Source: Geobacter sp. FeAm09
GTDB lineage: Bacteria; Desulfobacterota; Desulfuromonadia; Geobacterales; Pseudopelobacteraceae
Direction of reading: 5' to 3'
Assembly: GCF_008330225.1 (NCBI RefSeq)
Contig: NZ_CP042466.1
Span: 2,350,001-2,414,000, forward strand
DNA: 64,000 nucleotides
The notes below the pieces were generated by a model that worked only from the letters and a program-made list of their open reading frames with translations, did not search any database and was not told the origin of the DNA. Below, piece by piece: positions 28,742 through 37,247 of this stretch; position 1 is the stretch's first letter; the number at the start of each line of letters is the position of its first letter. A program made the position numbers and the translations under genes.

Positions 28742-30823
28742 TCACACGGAATCGACACGCCCCTCCGGCCTCATTTCTGTAGCCGCGGGAAACCACACCG
28801 TAAAAACCGAGCCGCTTCCTTCCAGACTGCTGACCTCGATCCTTCCACCGTGGCTCTCAACTATTTTGCGGCATTGATACAGGCCAATGCCAAGCCCCTG
28901 CTTCTTGGTTGTTTTAAAAGGCTTGAACAGTTTGGTGCGCAGGTAATGATCCGACATGCCGCACCCCTGATCGGAAATCCGTATGTAGGGCATTCCCTCC
29001 TTGTCGTCGATCTCGGCGTGTATCGGCTGTTCCCGATCCGACGCTTCCACGGCGTTGATCAGCAGGTTCATCACGACCTTCTGAATCTCTCCGCCATCCG
29101 CGATGACCTTTTCGTTATTGCCCGACACCGTGATTCTGCCACCCGCCACCAGGTGCGCGGTCCTGTCCACCAGTTCCAAAAGATCGACAGGATGCAGGTT
29201 CAACAGATTCTTGTCCCCCAAATTCTTCAACCTGCCGATCAAAACCCGCATCTTTTCCGCGGTATTGCCCAGCGATGTCAACATATCCTTCTGAAAATCA
29301 GGGTTTTGCATATACTTTGCGGCATTGTCGACGATGAGGGAAAGGGTTGCCACAAGGTTTTTCAGATCATGCACCACGAATGTGGCAACATTGCCGATAG
29401 CCTCCATTTCGCGCGCTTGTGCGATCTCGTCCGAAAGCCGTTGATGCAGTATGGCCTGGGAAGCCTGGCGGGCAATGGTTTTCATCAAATCGTAATCTTC
29501 GTAGATATAGACCTCATCCTGCTTGATCACCCGCCCCAAGGTGATGAACCCTTCGATACGTTCGCCGTCGAAGAGGGGGACAATGAAGGAGATATTGTTT
29601 TCGACGAAAAAACGCCCGTTCTCGTCAACGATTTCCGGGGCGGCATCCTTCACGTTAACAACCCAGGCCCGCTCCCCCATGAATCCGACCAGCGGGTTAT
29701 CCGGGGTGATCGTGACAGGCATCGGGTCCATTTCATAGTATGCCCGGGCACAGTACCCACCCTGTTCCTCTTCGTAAAGAAACAGGGTGGCTCCCTCGAT
29801 CCCGAAGATGTCGCAGTAGGCCGCAAGTATCCGCTGAAGAAGTTCCTCGCCCGACCGGGAGGTGGAAAGTTGTTCGGTAAAGCGGAGCCACTGGGTCCGA
29901 TAGTCGTGTTTGTTCTGATAGAAATTTTTATGCAGTACGACCTTGACCTCCCGCTTGACCCGCTCGGAGAGGAGCAGGATCAGCAGGGCGATGCCGGCCA
30001 GGAATGCGAGCGTGATGGTCATCGTGCGGGGGAAAGCGCCCCCGAGGTATTTCATCCCTTCGCCCAAAAGGCCGAGGGCGACCAGATAGACCCCCACGGC
30101 AAACAGGACAACCGATTTGAAGGCGACCTGGCGGGAAACCTGGATGCGCACGTTGCCGCGACGGCACACGAGCGAATAGGCCATGAGTGCAGCCGCGACC
30201 AGATACATGAAGGAGCGCAGCGGCAGGTAGTTCATATTCAGCGACCGGTAGAGCAAAGCCTGGCTGTAATAGAATATCTGCACCGCCAGTATGGTACCGA
30301 GGCCGATCAGTTCAAATTTGATCTTCCAGAGCGCCTCGGGGGAGGCGTTGGTAAGTGTAGCTTCAAAATTGACAAGTGCAACCACCAGACAGGCCATAAC
30401 CCCGATATAAAAGAAAAAACCGGCATTGCCAAGAAAGAGCAGCCGTTCGCCCGGGAAATCGGGGGCGTAAAAAAAGGCATTAAGAGGGAGCACCTGGGGC
30501 AGTACGGAAAACAGAAAGGTGGAAGCGATGGCCACCTTGAGCATCAGGCCGACCTTCCAGGGACCCGACCGGCGGGCAAAGGTGAGACTGCAGAGAATCC
30601 AGAACGGGGGGAGGAGTGATTCCGCTGTCAGTGCATATTTTTTCCAGAAAAAAGCATCTGCGGGCAGGGCAAGCGACAGCAGGTCGAACAGGTCCAGCAG
30701 GGCGGTGACGGTCAGGGCGGCAAAAAGAGACAGGCCGGCACGGGAGCGGTTATTATAAAGAACATACCCTCCGCCGGTCAGCAAGGTAATAATTGCTGCT
30801 GTTGAAACGATTACATTACCCAT
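28742..30823 (-). CDS. prsK: PEP-CTERM system sensor histidine kinase PrsK
   Basis: About 693 residues. The first 300 contain some eight membrane helices. A GAF-like domain follows at roughly 320-465 (GEELLQRILAAYCDIFGIEG). The kinase core has the phospho-acceptor His in FVVHDLKNLVATLSL, an N-box at NLLINAVEAS and G-boxes at SDQGCGMSD and GLGIGLYQC. It is a membrane sensor that phosphorylates PrsR; the signal is unknown. The ATG at 30823 (MGNVIVSTA) is chosen, three codons inside the open frame. The prsR start lies 13 bp past its stop. Confidence 0.93.
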   Translation of the reverse strand: MGNVIVSTAAIITLLTGGGYVLYNNRSRAGLSLFAALTVTALLDLFDLLSLALPADAFFWKKYALTAESLLPPFWILCSLTFARRSGPWKVGLMLKVAIASTFLFSVLPQVLPLNAFFYAPDFPGERLLFLGNAGFFFYIGVMACLVVALVNFEATLTNASPEALWKIKFELIGLGTILAVQIFYYSQALLYRSLNMNYLPLRSFMYLVAAALMAYSLVCRRGNVRIQVSRQVAFKSVVLFAVGVYLVALGLLGEGMKYLGGAFPRTMTITLAFLAGIALLILLLSERVKREVKVVLHKNFYQNKHDYRTQWLRFTEQLSTSRSGEELLQRILAAYCDIFGIEGATLFLYEEEQGGYCARAYYEMDPMPVTITPDNPLVGFMGERAWVVNVKDAAPEIVDENGRFFVENNISFIVPLFDGERIEGFITLGRVIKQDEVYIYEDYDLMKTIARQASQAILHQRLSDEIAQAREMEAIGNVATFVVHDLKNLVATLSLIVDNAAKYMQNPDFQKDMLTSLGNTAEKMRVLIGRLKNLGDKNLLNLHPVDLLELVDRTAHLVAGGRITVSGNNEKVIADGGEIQKVVMNLLINAVEASDREQPIHAEIDDKEGMPYIRISDQGCGMSDHYLRTKLFKPFKTTKKQGLGIGLYQCRKIVESHGGRIEVSSLEGSGSVFTVWFPAATEMRPEGRVDSV

Positions 30824-31007
30824 ATGAACCATATCAGTCGCACATCCATGTCAACGTACTCACCGTGTTTTCATGCCGCCTCGCATCCGTTCTTCTGCCT
30901 CAGACTTTACACAGTGATGTAGCACAAACAGGCCAAAATACCAACTCCCTTATACCACCGGCTACGCCGTTTCATCGCTGAAGATGGCAGTGCAAACCTT
31001 ACCGACA

Positions 31008-31042
31008 AAAAAGGCGATGCCTAGTATGAGCATCGCCTTTTT
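31008..31042. terminator. Bidirectional terminator
   Basis: AAAAAGGCGATGC (31008-31020) pairs with GCATCGCCTTTTT (31030-31042) around a 9-nt loop. It has A/T tails on both sides and lies 27 bp beyond the PEP-CTERM protein stop. The 180 bp from here to prsK contain only the prsK leader. Confidence 0.9.
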
Positions 31043-31068
31043 CTCAGGCTGGTGGATTGGGAAACAAC

Positions 31069-31764
31069 TTATGCCGATTTGCCCATCCGGCGCTTGCCGT
31101 AAACCACCAGGCAGAGTATGCCGGCACCGAAAAGAGCCATCGTGCCCGGTTCGGGAACGGGAACTTCCTGGTAAATGACGTCGTTGCCGCAGGTCACTTC
31201 GTAACCGATGATGTAGTTGGAGGTCAGCAGCAACAGGTCGGACAGGCTACTGAAATCAAACGAGATTGCCGTCGTACCCGCCGAATAGGTGACATAGCCC
31301 AGCAGCGAAGCCAGACTCGGCGTGGTCGCCAGCCCCACCGGAACGCCGGCGCGGTAGTAAGTGGCAGGCAAGCCGCCATCGGATGACATGGTATAGGCGG
31401 TCGTATCGTGCAGGGCGACGTTGATCGCATAAAGCCCAAGGGAGTAAGTGCCGTTCAAACTTGTGCCCAGCGCCCTGACGACGTAGTCCCAGGTTCCGTC
31501 GGCGCCGGCATCGATGAAGAGGTCGCCGGAAGCAATGTTGAAGTTGTAGCTGTTCAAATTGAAGGTAATGTTCAACAGCTTGCTGGTATCCATGGTCACG
31601 GTGGTGGACGCGATATCCGGGCTGCCATACGGATCCGCGCTATTATTGGAAGTTGCGGTCCACGTATCCCAGTTCAAACTTGTGTCGGTATATGTTGCTG
31701 CATGTGCGGCCTGGCCAATAGCCAACGATGCGATAAGAGCTAGAACGAGGGCGATCCGTTTCAT
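31069..31764 (-). CDS. PEP-CTERM sorting-domain protein
   Basis: 231 residues from the ATG at 31764, which has AAGGAG 7 nt upstream. The signal peptide MKRIALVLALIASLAIGQAA is followed by a Ser/Thr/Asn-rich beta-strand-rich exported domain with no known catalytic motif. The C-terminus is a textbook PEP-CTERM signal: VPEPGTMALFGAGI, a hydrophobic helix, then KRRMGK. It should be cleaved or anchored by the exosortase encoded at 33585 and sent to the outer surface. It is the only PEP-CTERM protein in the window and probably a main substrate. Confidence 0.9.
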   Translation of the reverse strand: MKRIALVLALIASLAIGQAAHAATYTDTSLNWDTWTATSNNSADPYGSPDIASTTVTMDTSKLLNITFNLNSYNFNIASGDLFIDAGADGTWDYVVRALGTSLNGTYSLGLYAINVALHDTTAYTMSSDGGLPATYYRAGVPVGLATTPSLASLLGYVTYSAGTTAISFDFSSLSDLLLLTSNYIIGYEVTCGNDVIYQEVPVPEPGTMALFGAGILCLVVYGKRRMGKSA

Positions 31765-31830
31765 GTCTGTTCTCCTTTTTATGAAGATGTCACTCTTAAT
31801 ATCTGCCTGAATTTTCAAATTGCTGAAGAA

Positions 31831-31849
31831 AATACAGATTTCATGCCAA
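31831..31849 (-). promoter_or_regulatory. Sigma-54 (-24/-12) promoter of the PEP-CTERM gene
   Basis: On the minus strand the sequence reads TTGGCATGAAATCTGTATT. The GG and GT doublets are spaced as in TGGCACG-N4-TTGC, with CTGT in place of TTGC. It lies about 70 bp upstream of the ATG. PrsR, a sigma-54 activator, is encoded 3 kb away, which makes this a likely target. Confidence 0.65.
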
Positions 31850-32260
31850 CACAACAAAATGCTGTTTTTACTACATTATATTTTTCGAACATCTATCGAA
31901 ACAGGCGTTTGTAAAGAAGATCGACAGAAAGGGAGAAGTGCACATTCCCTCGGGGGGAAATCATGGCTCCATGGTGTGATTGCCGGAAAGGTCTCTGTGG
32001 CGAGGCGCCGTTGCAAGGCGGGGGAATGGCACGGGGACAGGTGCCGGTGAAACGATTGGCGGTGCGGATGACGCCCCCGTGGGGGTATTCATCGTAGTCG
32101 GGGGGATTGGTGACCTTGGATGATTATGGAGCCCACGGCGGATTTCCGGTTCTCAGCCACCGCGCAGACCGGCCGACATTGACAGCCGTCACCACGGCAC
32201 AATCGTGAGGTGCGGCTGATCCCCGGAGAGCGGGAGGCCACCAGGGCCTCCCCAACGCTC
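31850..32260. other. Intergenic region, no gene recognised
   Basis: About 410 bp between the sigma-54 promoter and the UDP-sugar dehydrogenase stop. The part near 31860-31910 is AT-rich and may hold activator sites. From 31930 to 32230 it is GC-rich with short open frames that lack any family feature. At the dehydrogenase end there is a hairpin at 32232-32252. Confidence 0.5.
32232..32252 (-). terminator. Hairpin after the UDP-sugar dehydrogenase
   Basis: GGGAGGCC (32232-32239) pairs with GGCCTCCC (32245-32252) with a 5-nt loop, 9 bp past the dehydrogenase stop. No T-run follows, so termination is possible but not certain. Confidence 0.45.
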
Positions 32261-33547
32261 CTAGAGTCTCCAGACCCGGACTCCTGCTGCTGCCAGCGCC
32301 CGGTGATCGTACATCCCCTTTACGTCGATGAGCACCGGGTTCCTGCCCATGAGCCGGCACATATCCCCTGGCGTCCATTGCCGGTACTCCTGGTGGGCCA
32401 CCGCGGCCACAACGGCGACTGCCGGCTTGAGGTCGTCCGGGGCAGTCAGTTGGAGGCCGTACTCATGGGCCGCTTCACCGGCATCGGCAAGGGGGTCGCA
32501 GATCTGGACGCAGATTCCGTAATCCTGCAGTTCCCTGATGATGTCGATCACCTTGGAGTTGCGCAGATCCGGACAGTCCTCCTTGAAGGTGAGCCCCAAG
32601 ACCGTCACCACGCTCCCCAGAACGCTGTGGCCGGCGCGGATCATCTCCTTCACCGTCCGCTGGGCGATGAACTTTCCCATGCCGTCGTTGATCCTGCGCC
32701 CCGACAGGATTACCTGGGGAATATAGCCGATCTTTTCCGCCTTATGGGTCAGGTAGTACGGATCGACGCCGATGCAGTGCCCGCCGACCAGCCCCGGCCT
32801 GAACTTCAGAAAGTTCCACTTGGTGCCTGCCGCCTCCAGCACGTCGTTGGTGTCGATCCCCATGCGGTCGAAGATGAGTGCCAATTCGTTCATCAGGGCG
32901 ATATTGAGATCGCGCTGGGTGTTTTCGATGACCTTGGCCGCTTCCGCCACCTTGATGGAGGCGGCCCGGTGGACCCCTGCCGTCACCACCGAACCGTAAA
33001 CATTTGCGACAGTCTCAAGGGTAGCGGCATCCTGTCCGGAAACGATCTTCTTGATCCGGGTGAACGTGTGTTCCTTGTCTCCGGGGTTGATACGCTCGGG
33101 ACTGTAGCCCACCGTGAAATCGGCCCCGCAGCGGAGCCCGGAAGCCCGCTCCAGGACCGGCACGCACTCCTCCTCGGTCACCCCGGGATACACCGTCGAT
33201 TCATACACGACGATGTCGCCGCGCTTCAGCGCCTTGCCGACCGTTTCCGAAGCCCTGTAGAGCAGCGTGAGATCCGGCTGGTTGGCGTCATCCACCGGCG
33301 TCGGCACGGCAACGATATGAAAATCCGCCGAGGCAAGCTCGCCAATGGCGTCGGTAAAAAGAATATCCGCCGCCGCCAACTCGTCGCGCGAAACTTCGCC
33401 GGTTCTGTCATGCCCCTGCCGGAGTTCCCGTATGCGGGCCGGATTGATATCAAAGCCAACCGTCTTCCGTACCTTGCCGAAGGCCACCGCCACCGGCAGC
33501 CCAACGTAACCGAGCCCCACAACGGAAATGATGCGATCGCGTGTCAT
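32261..33547 (-). CDS. UDP-N-acetylhexosamine 6-dehydrogenase (TviB/WbpO type)
   Basis: 428 residues. The Rossmann start is IISVVGLGYVGLPVAVAFG, VAVPTPVDDANQPDL and VYESTVYPGVTEEE follow, and the catalytic cysteine is in GLVGGHCIGVDPYYLTHKA. The C-terminal domain has LGLTFKEDCPDLRNSKV. The GGHCIGVDPYYL context is that of UDP-GlcNAc or UDP-GalNAc dehydrogenases that make the uronic acid for Vi-like and O-antigen polymers. It should supply an acidic amino sugar to the exopolysaccharide built by the cluster at 45-64 kb. It follows the exosortase gene by 37 bp, in the same operon. Confidence 0.9.
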   Translation of the reverse strand: MTRDRIISVVGLGYVGLPVAVAFGKVRKTVGFDINPARIRELRQGHDRTGEVSRDELAAADILFTDAIGELASADFHIVAVPTPVDDANQPDLTLLYRASETVGKALKRGDIVVYESTVYPGVTEEECVPVLERASGLRCGADFTVGYSPERINPGDKEHTFTRIKKIVSGQDAATLETVANVYGSVVTAGVHRAASIKVAEAAKVIENTQRDLNIALMNELALIFDRMGIDTNDVLEAAGTKWNFLKFRPGLVGGHCIGVDPYYLTHKAEKIGYIPQVILSGRRINDGMGKFIAQRTVKEMIRAGHSVLGSVVTVLGLTFKEDCPDLRNSKVIDIIRELQDYGICVQICDPLADAGEAAHEYGLQLTAPDDLKPAVAVVAAVAHQEYRQWTPGDMCRLMGRNPVLIDVKGMYDHRALAAAGVRVWRL

Positions 33548-33584
33548 GATTTTTCAACTTCCTTTCCTGGATTGGCGGAATGAG

Positions 33585-35114
33585 TTACCGGGGAAGAAAC
33601 TCCTGGATCGTCGGTCCAATGTCGCGCACAAACTGTTCCCCGCGGGAAATCGCCGCTGCCTCATCATTTTCGAACGGCACGGAGACCCGGATGAACGAGG
33701 TGTCACGGCGCCGGTACAGCAATGAACCGGCCATTTCAGCCAGCTTGAGGGAAAATTCGTCATTCATCGAATGGCCCCGGGCCTGGAACCAATAGAGAAA
33801 CAGTTCCTTGTTTTCGCCTTTCTGGTAGATGCTCCGCACCAGCTTGATGCTCCCTCCGGCAGGAATATCCAGGGTGCCGCGCTTTGTGGATACTTCATAC
33901 CAGCCGCTTCCCGGCAGGCAATTCCGGGGAGAGTGTATCCCCCCGCTCTCCTTGCCGCCGCCATGAAAGCCGATGTAAAGCCCCACGACCCTGCCGTCGG
34001 CATCCGCGTACTGGCGGTAGGTATAATCCGTCGGCTTAAGCACGCTGAGAACGTCGGCGCTGAACTCGGCCTGCCCCGCCATCCGCCAGGCCTTCACCTG
34101 CGTCGGAAACTCGCTCAAGGGGCGGATTGGGGGCACCGAGACATCGCTATGAACGTTTATATAAAGCGCCACGCCCACCAGCAGGAGGAACACGGCATAA
34201 TAGCTTCGAAGACGAGGAGCGGGCGCCGGTTCGGCGACGGCGGCCGGGCCGGGCGGCCGACCGGCCGGTCCCTCGCCATTTTCCGGCCGCCCCTTTACCA
34301 GAGCCCCCACCGCCACCAGGAGCACAATCGCCAGCAGGAAGACCACCATTCCGGCGAATTCGTGGAAAAAACCTTCCGCCGCCTTTGCCCCCCACCATTG
34401 GGCCAGAATACCGGTAACGATGACCCGCAGAGCGTTTGTGGCAATGGCGACCGGCACCGCTGCGACGATGATGATCCACCGCCGGACATTCGACGTCTGC
34501 ACGAAAAAGGCGTAGGCGACCGCCAGCGCGAGCAGGGACATGAGCGAACGGATCCCGCTGCACGCGTCGGCCACCTCGAGGGTTGTGGTCGGAAACATGA
34601 TGATGTTCCCTTCCCGCAATACGGTGACGCCGACAAGGCGCAGGAATTCGACCGAAACCTTCGTGACGAAAAGCTTCAGCGGGAACGCCAGCATATCGTA
34701 GATAATGTAGGGGATCGGCACCATGAAGATCAGGTACCCCAGAGGCAAAGCCAGCCATTTCAGGATGTCCCGGCCAAACCAGAAAAGCACGAGCCCCGCC
34801 ACGATGATTATCAGGGAGGAGCGCATGGTAAAGTATTCCGTCGCCAGCCAGGCCACCAGCAGTTGCGCCCCCCCCAGGGCGAGCACCCCCAAGCCCCAGA
34901 CATTCGGGCTGACGTGCCGATCTTTGAAGCCGGGCCACCGTTGCCAGAGAAAATATCCGGCGATGAACGGGACGAGGAACCCGTGGGAATAGTTGTCGTC
35001 CCTGGCCCAGTCCCTGACCATGTCGGGCACGACCGAGTAATAGAGCCCCACAAGCAAAGGGAGGACGATCAGGAAATGCACCTTGTACTGTTTGCACGCT
35101 TCGGTAAATGTCAT
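33585..35114 (-). CDS. xrtA: Exosortase with fused EpsI domain (XrtA type)
   Basis: 509 residues. The N-terminal half has about eight membrane helices with the exosortase catalytic set: Cys in LEVADACSGIRSLM, Arg in IATNALRVIVTG and His in FFHEFAGMVVF. A Pro/Ala-rich linker (near residue 280) joins a C-terminal EpsI-like domain with GIHSPRNCLPGSGW. The fused form is that of the XrtA/EpsH group, which works with PEP-CTERM proteins and an exopolysaccharide operon. It recognises PEP-CTERM tails at the inner membrane and cleaves or transfers them. Its neighbours, from PrsK/PrsR to the EPS cluster, agree. The start lies 59 bp after the endonuclease-fold gene. Confidence 0.93.
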   Translation of the reverse strand: MTFTEACKQYKVHFLIVLPLLVGLYYSVVPDMVRDWARDDNYSHGFLVPFIAGYFLWQRWPGFKDRHVSPNVWGLGVLALGGAQLLVAWLATEYFTMRSSLIIIVAGLVLFWFGRDILKWLALPLGYLIFMVPIPYIIYDMLAFPLKLFVTKVSVEFLRLVGVTVLREGNIIMFPTTTLEVADACSGIRSLMSLLALAVAYAFFVQTSNVRRWIIIVAAVPVAIATNALRVIVTGILAQWWGAKAAEGFFHEFAGMVVFLLAIVLLVAVGALVKGRPENGEGPAGRPPGPAAVAEPAPAPRLRSYYAVFLLLVGVALYINVHSDVSVPPIRPLSEFPTQVKAWRMAGQAEFSADVLSVLKPTDYTYRQYADADGRVVGLYIGFHGGGKESGGIHSPRNCLPGSGWYEVSTKRGTLDIPAGGSIKLVRSIYQKGENKELFLYWFQARGHSMNDEFSLKLAEMAGSLLYRRRDTSFIRVSVPFENDEAAAISRGEQFVRDIGPTIQEFLPR

Positions 35115-35173
35115 ACCGCTGGTCTCCGATTATCGGCAGAAGCGCCCCCCTGCCAATCAGCACTGCTTTCAGG

Positions 35174-36196
35174 TCACCTGTGCCCGCCGATGTCCGCGAT
35201 CAACGGGAGATGGTCCGATCCCACATCGGGACCGGTTTCACAGACACGTATGCCCAGGCCGTTGCCGGCCAGTATGTGGTCGATACGGACGCCGACCTTT
35301 ATGCCGCGCATCGACGCAAACTCCGTCCTGCCGTATCCGGTCCCTTTTTCAGAGAAGGCATTGGCATAGCGCCCCCACACGTCGCGGTAGATCGTGCTGT
35401 CGGCAGGCATGTTGAAATCACCGGCGACGATGACGGGCAGCGGCGACTGGGCAACGGCCCGTTGCGCCTCCCGGGCAACGCGCTTCCGGTGCGCGGTTTC
35501 CTCGATGAGGAGCCCCTTACGGGATAGACTGAAAAGCGTGGTCCGGTCAAGTATTGTTTGCAGGCCGTAGCGTGGGCTGGGCAGATGGACCGTATTGAAG
35601 GCGACCTTGCCCCATGGGACCGTTATGACGCATTGGAGAAGACAGGTGCGCGGCCACTGGTGAGGAGGATGGAGAGCCTGCAGTGATCCGCTTTTTTGCA
35701 AAGGGTATCGCGCGAGGACAACCAGCTCCCCGTCCTGAACGCTCTGCCACTCCCGGGGCAAGGCGATCCTGAACTCGGGGGGGCACTCCTGCAAGGCAAC
35801 GATATCCGCCCCGCTGTCCCTGATAAGTGCGGAAAGCGCCGCAGCGTTGAAATCACCGGTCTGAACATTGCACGTGAGTACCCGGAGGACCGGTCCCGGC
35901 ACGCTTTTGGCCTGTGGCAGCGGCAGGCACAACCCCATCAGGGGGCCAAAGATAATGACAGCCGCCGCAAACAGCGGCATGAGACTACGCCTGTTCGCCC
36001 AGGCAGCCAACGGCACCATGACCATGAGCGGGAGGGAAACAAACCACCGCGGGCTGAACAGGAATACCGTAGCCGGCCACCACCGGTCGCCGCCGAGAAA
36101 GACGGCAAGCCATGTCGCCATGACGAACACGAGGTACCCCCAGGCAAGGCACGGCACCAGGCGACTGCGTGCAGCAACAGGCTTTATCCCTTGCAT
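35174..36196 (-). CDS. Membrane-anchored endonuclease/exonuclease/phosphatase-family protein
   Basis: 340 residues. Three hydrophobic helices occupy residues 10-95. A complete EEP fold follows with VLTCNVQTGDFN, IVALQECPPE, VAGDFNMPADST, RIDHILAG and GSDHLPLIADI, so the metal-binding Asn/Glu and catalytic Asp/His residues are intact. EEP enzymes cut phosphodiester bonds in DNA, sphingolipids or phosphoinositides. With the catalytic domain fixed at the membrane, a lipid or lipid-linked substrate is plausible but unproven. It is the first gene of the exosortase operon, reading away from the Crp-family gene. Confidence 0.85.
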   Translation of the reverse strand: MQGIKPVAARSRLVPCLAWGYLVFVMATWLAVFLGGDRWWPATVFLFSPRWFVSLPLMVMVPLAAWANRRSLMPLFAAAVIIFGPLMGLCLPLPQAKSVPGPVLRVLTCNVQTGDFNAAALSALIRDSGADIVALQECPPEFRIALPREWQSVQDGELVVLARYPLQKSGSLQALHPPHQWPRTCLLQCVITVPWGKVAFNTVHLPSPRYGLQTILDRTTLFSLSRKGLLIEETAHRKRVAREAQRAVAQSPLPVIVAGDFNMPADSTIYRDVWGRYANAFSEKGTGYGRTEFASMRGIKVGVRIDHILAGNGLGIRVCETGPDVGSDHLPLIADIGGHR

Positions 36197-36536
36197 GAAA
36201 GGCTGACGGGTATTGATTTTCCGTTTACCGGCCCCATTTATCCTCGCCCAGACGGTTGCACATTAAAATCGCAATTTTTCTGTATAATACAGAAGTCTTA
36301 GATTATTACAACAGATAGGATTCACGGAACAGTTGCCAAACGATGGAAAAATGATATTATTAGAGCGTCGTATTTTAGATTAGCTTAATTAAGTAGTAAA
36401 TGCATTTGCACATTTCCTCCCCCTTCCGGGGAGGAGAAGAACGTGCAAAAGCACGCGCCGACGAGAACGGCAAAAGCCCAAGGCCCCCGACATGCAAGCG
36501 AATGGTGATCCCCGAGACCATAGGCGAGGTTCCCAA
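36197..36536. other. Divergent regulatory region of the exosortase operon and crp-like gene
   Basis: This 340-bp gap holds the palindromic promoter at 36278-36294, a long AT-rich stretch (36295-36410) and a CTCC/GGAG hairpin (36415-36434). The leader before the crp-like gene is GC-rich. No gene is seen in it. Confidence 0.6.
36278..36311. promoter_or_regulatory. Palindromic divergent promoter/operator
   Basis: TTCTGTAT-A-ATACAGAA (36278-36294) is a perfect 8-1-8 palindrome. It contains an extended -10 for the plus strand (TGTATAAT, 36281-36288). It also contains a -10 for the minus strand (TATTAT, 36284-36289), with TTGTAA (36306-36311) at a 16-bp spacing. A protein bound to the palindrome would control both the Crp-like gene and the exosortase operon. 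Confidence 0.6.
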
Positions 36537-37247
36537 ATGATCTGGAAAACAAACCAACGGCAGAAGCCTGACGGCAACATAATCAAGAACATACCTTTTT
36601 TCTCGGGCCTTTCCCCGGAAGAGATAAACCTGATCGAAAGTCTTATCGTCAAAAAGCACTATGCAAAAAACCAGATCGTGCTTTTCGAAGAAGACACCGC
36701 CAAGTACATGTATATCGTCTACTCCGGCAAGGTGCGGGTCGTCAAGATCAATGAAGAAGGCAAGGAACAGATCATCAGCATCCACAAGAAGAACGACTTC
36801 TTCGGCGAGATGGCCCTGCTCGACGGCAAGACATCTCCGGCCACCGTCATTGCCTACGAGGATGCCATCATCGGGCTCCTGTCCAAGGAGGATTTCGAAC
36901 GCTTCGTCCTCAATAACGACGCCACCCGCCACAAGATAATCGGCCTATTGTGCGACCGGCTCCGCGATTCCTGGGCAATGATCAAGATATTGAGCTTCGA
37001 CAATGCCGAACACCGAGTGCTGGCGGTACTTGACAGGTTGCAGGACTTGTATGGGGTTATGGACGACCGGGGCACCATCATCAATGCGAAACTGACGCAC
37101 CAGCAGATCGCCAGCTATGCGTCAGTCGCACGGGAAACGGTAACGAGGATTTTGAACAAGCTGGAAAGGGATGCCATGATTCAGGCCCTGGACAACAAGT
37201 CGATTCTGTTGACCAAGGCATTCTATTTGCGGCCCAGAAGCGCCTGA
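36537..37247 (+). CDS. Crp/Fnr-family transcriptional regulator
   Basis: 236 residues from the ATG at 36537 (MIWKTNQRQKPDGNIIKNIP), with GAGG 8 nt upstream; an ATG at 36492 is possible but lacks a ribosome binding site. The cyclic-nucleotide-binding domain (residues 20-140) has FGEMALLDGKTSPATV. The C-terminal winged helix has THQQIASYASVARETVTRIL. The RETVxR pattern equals the Crp recognition helix that reads TGTGA half sites. No Fnr-type cysteine cluster is present, so a nucleotide ligand is likelier than Fe-S. A perfect TGTGA-N6-TCACA site lies 4.3 kb away upstream of the riboswitch-controlled gene. Confidence 0.92.
   Translation: MIWKTNQRQKPDGNIIKNIPFFSGLSPEEINLIESLIVKKHYAKNQIVLFEEDTAKYMYIVYSGKVRVVKINEEGKEQIISIHKKNDFFGEMALLDGKTSPATVIAYEDAIIGLLSKEDFERFVLNNDATRHKIIGLLCDRLRDSWAMIKILSFDNAEHRVLAVLDRLQDLYGVMDDRGTIINAKLTHQQIASYASVARETVTRILNKLERDAMIQALDNKSILLTKAFYLRPRSA

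Noticed and set aside
31820-32250. Short open frames in the gap before the UDP-sugar dehydrogenase
   Set aside because: Codon use and composition do not look coding and no start signals or family features are present.
36440-36530. A possible third riboswitch before the Crp-family gene (GGCAAAAGCC near 36470)
   Set aside because: It lacks the GGGACGCAAAGCC core, the GNRA stem and the closing helix of GEMM; no other class fitted.
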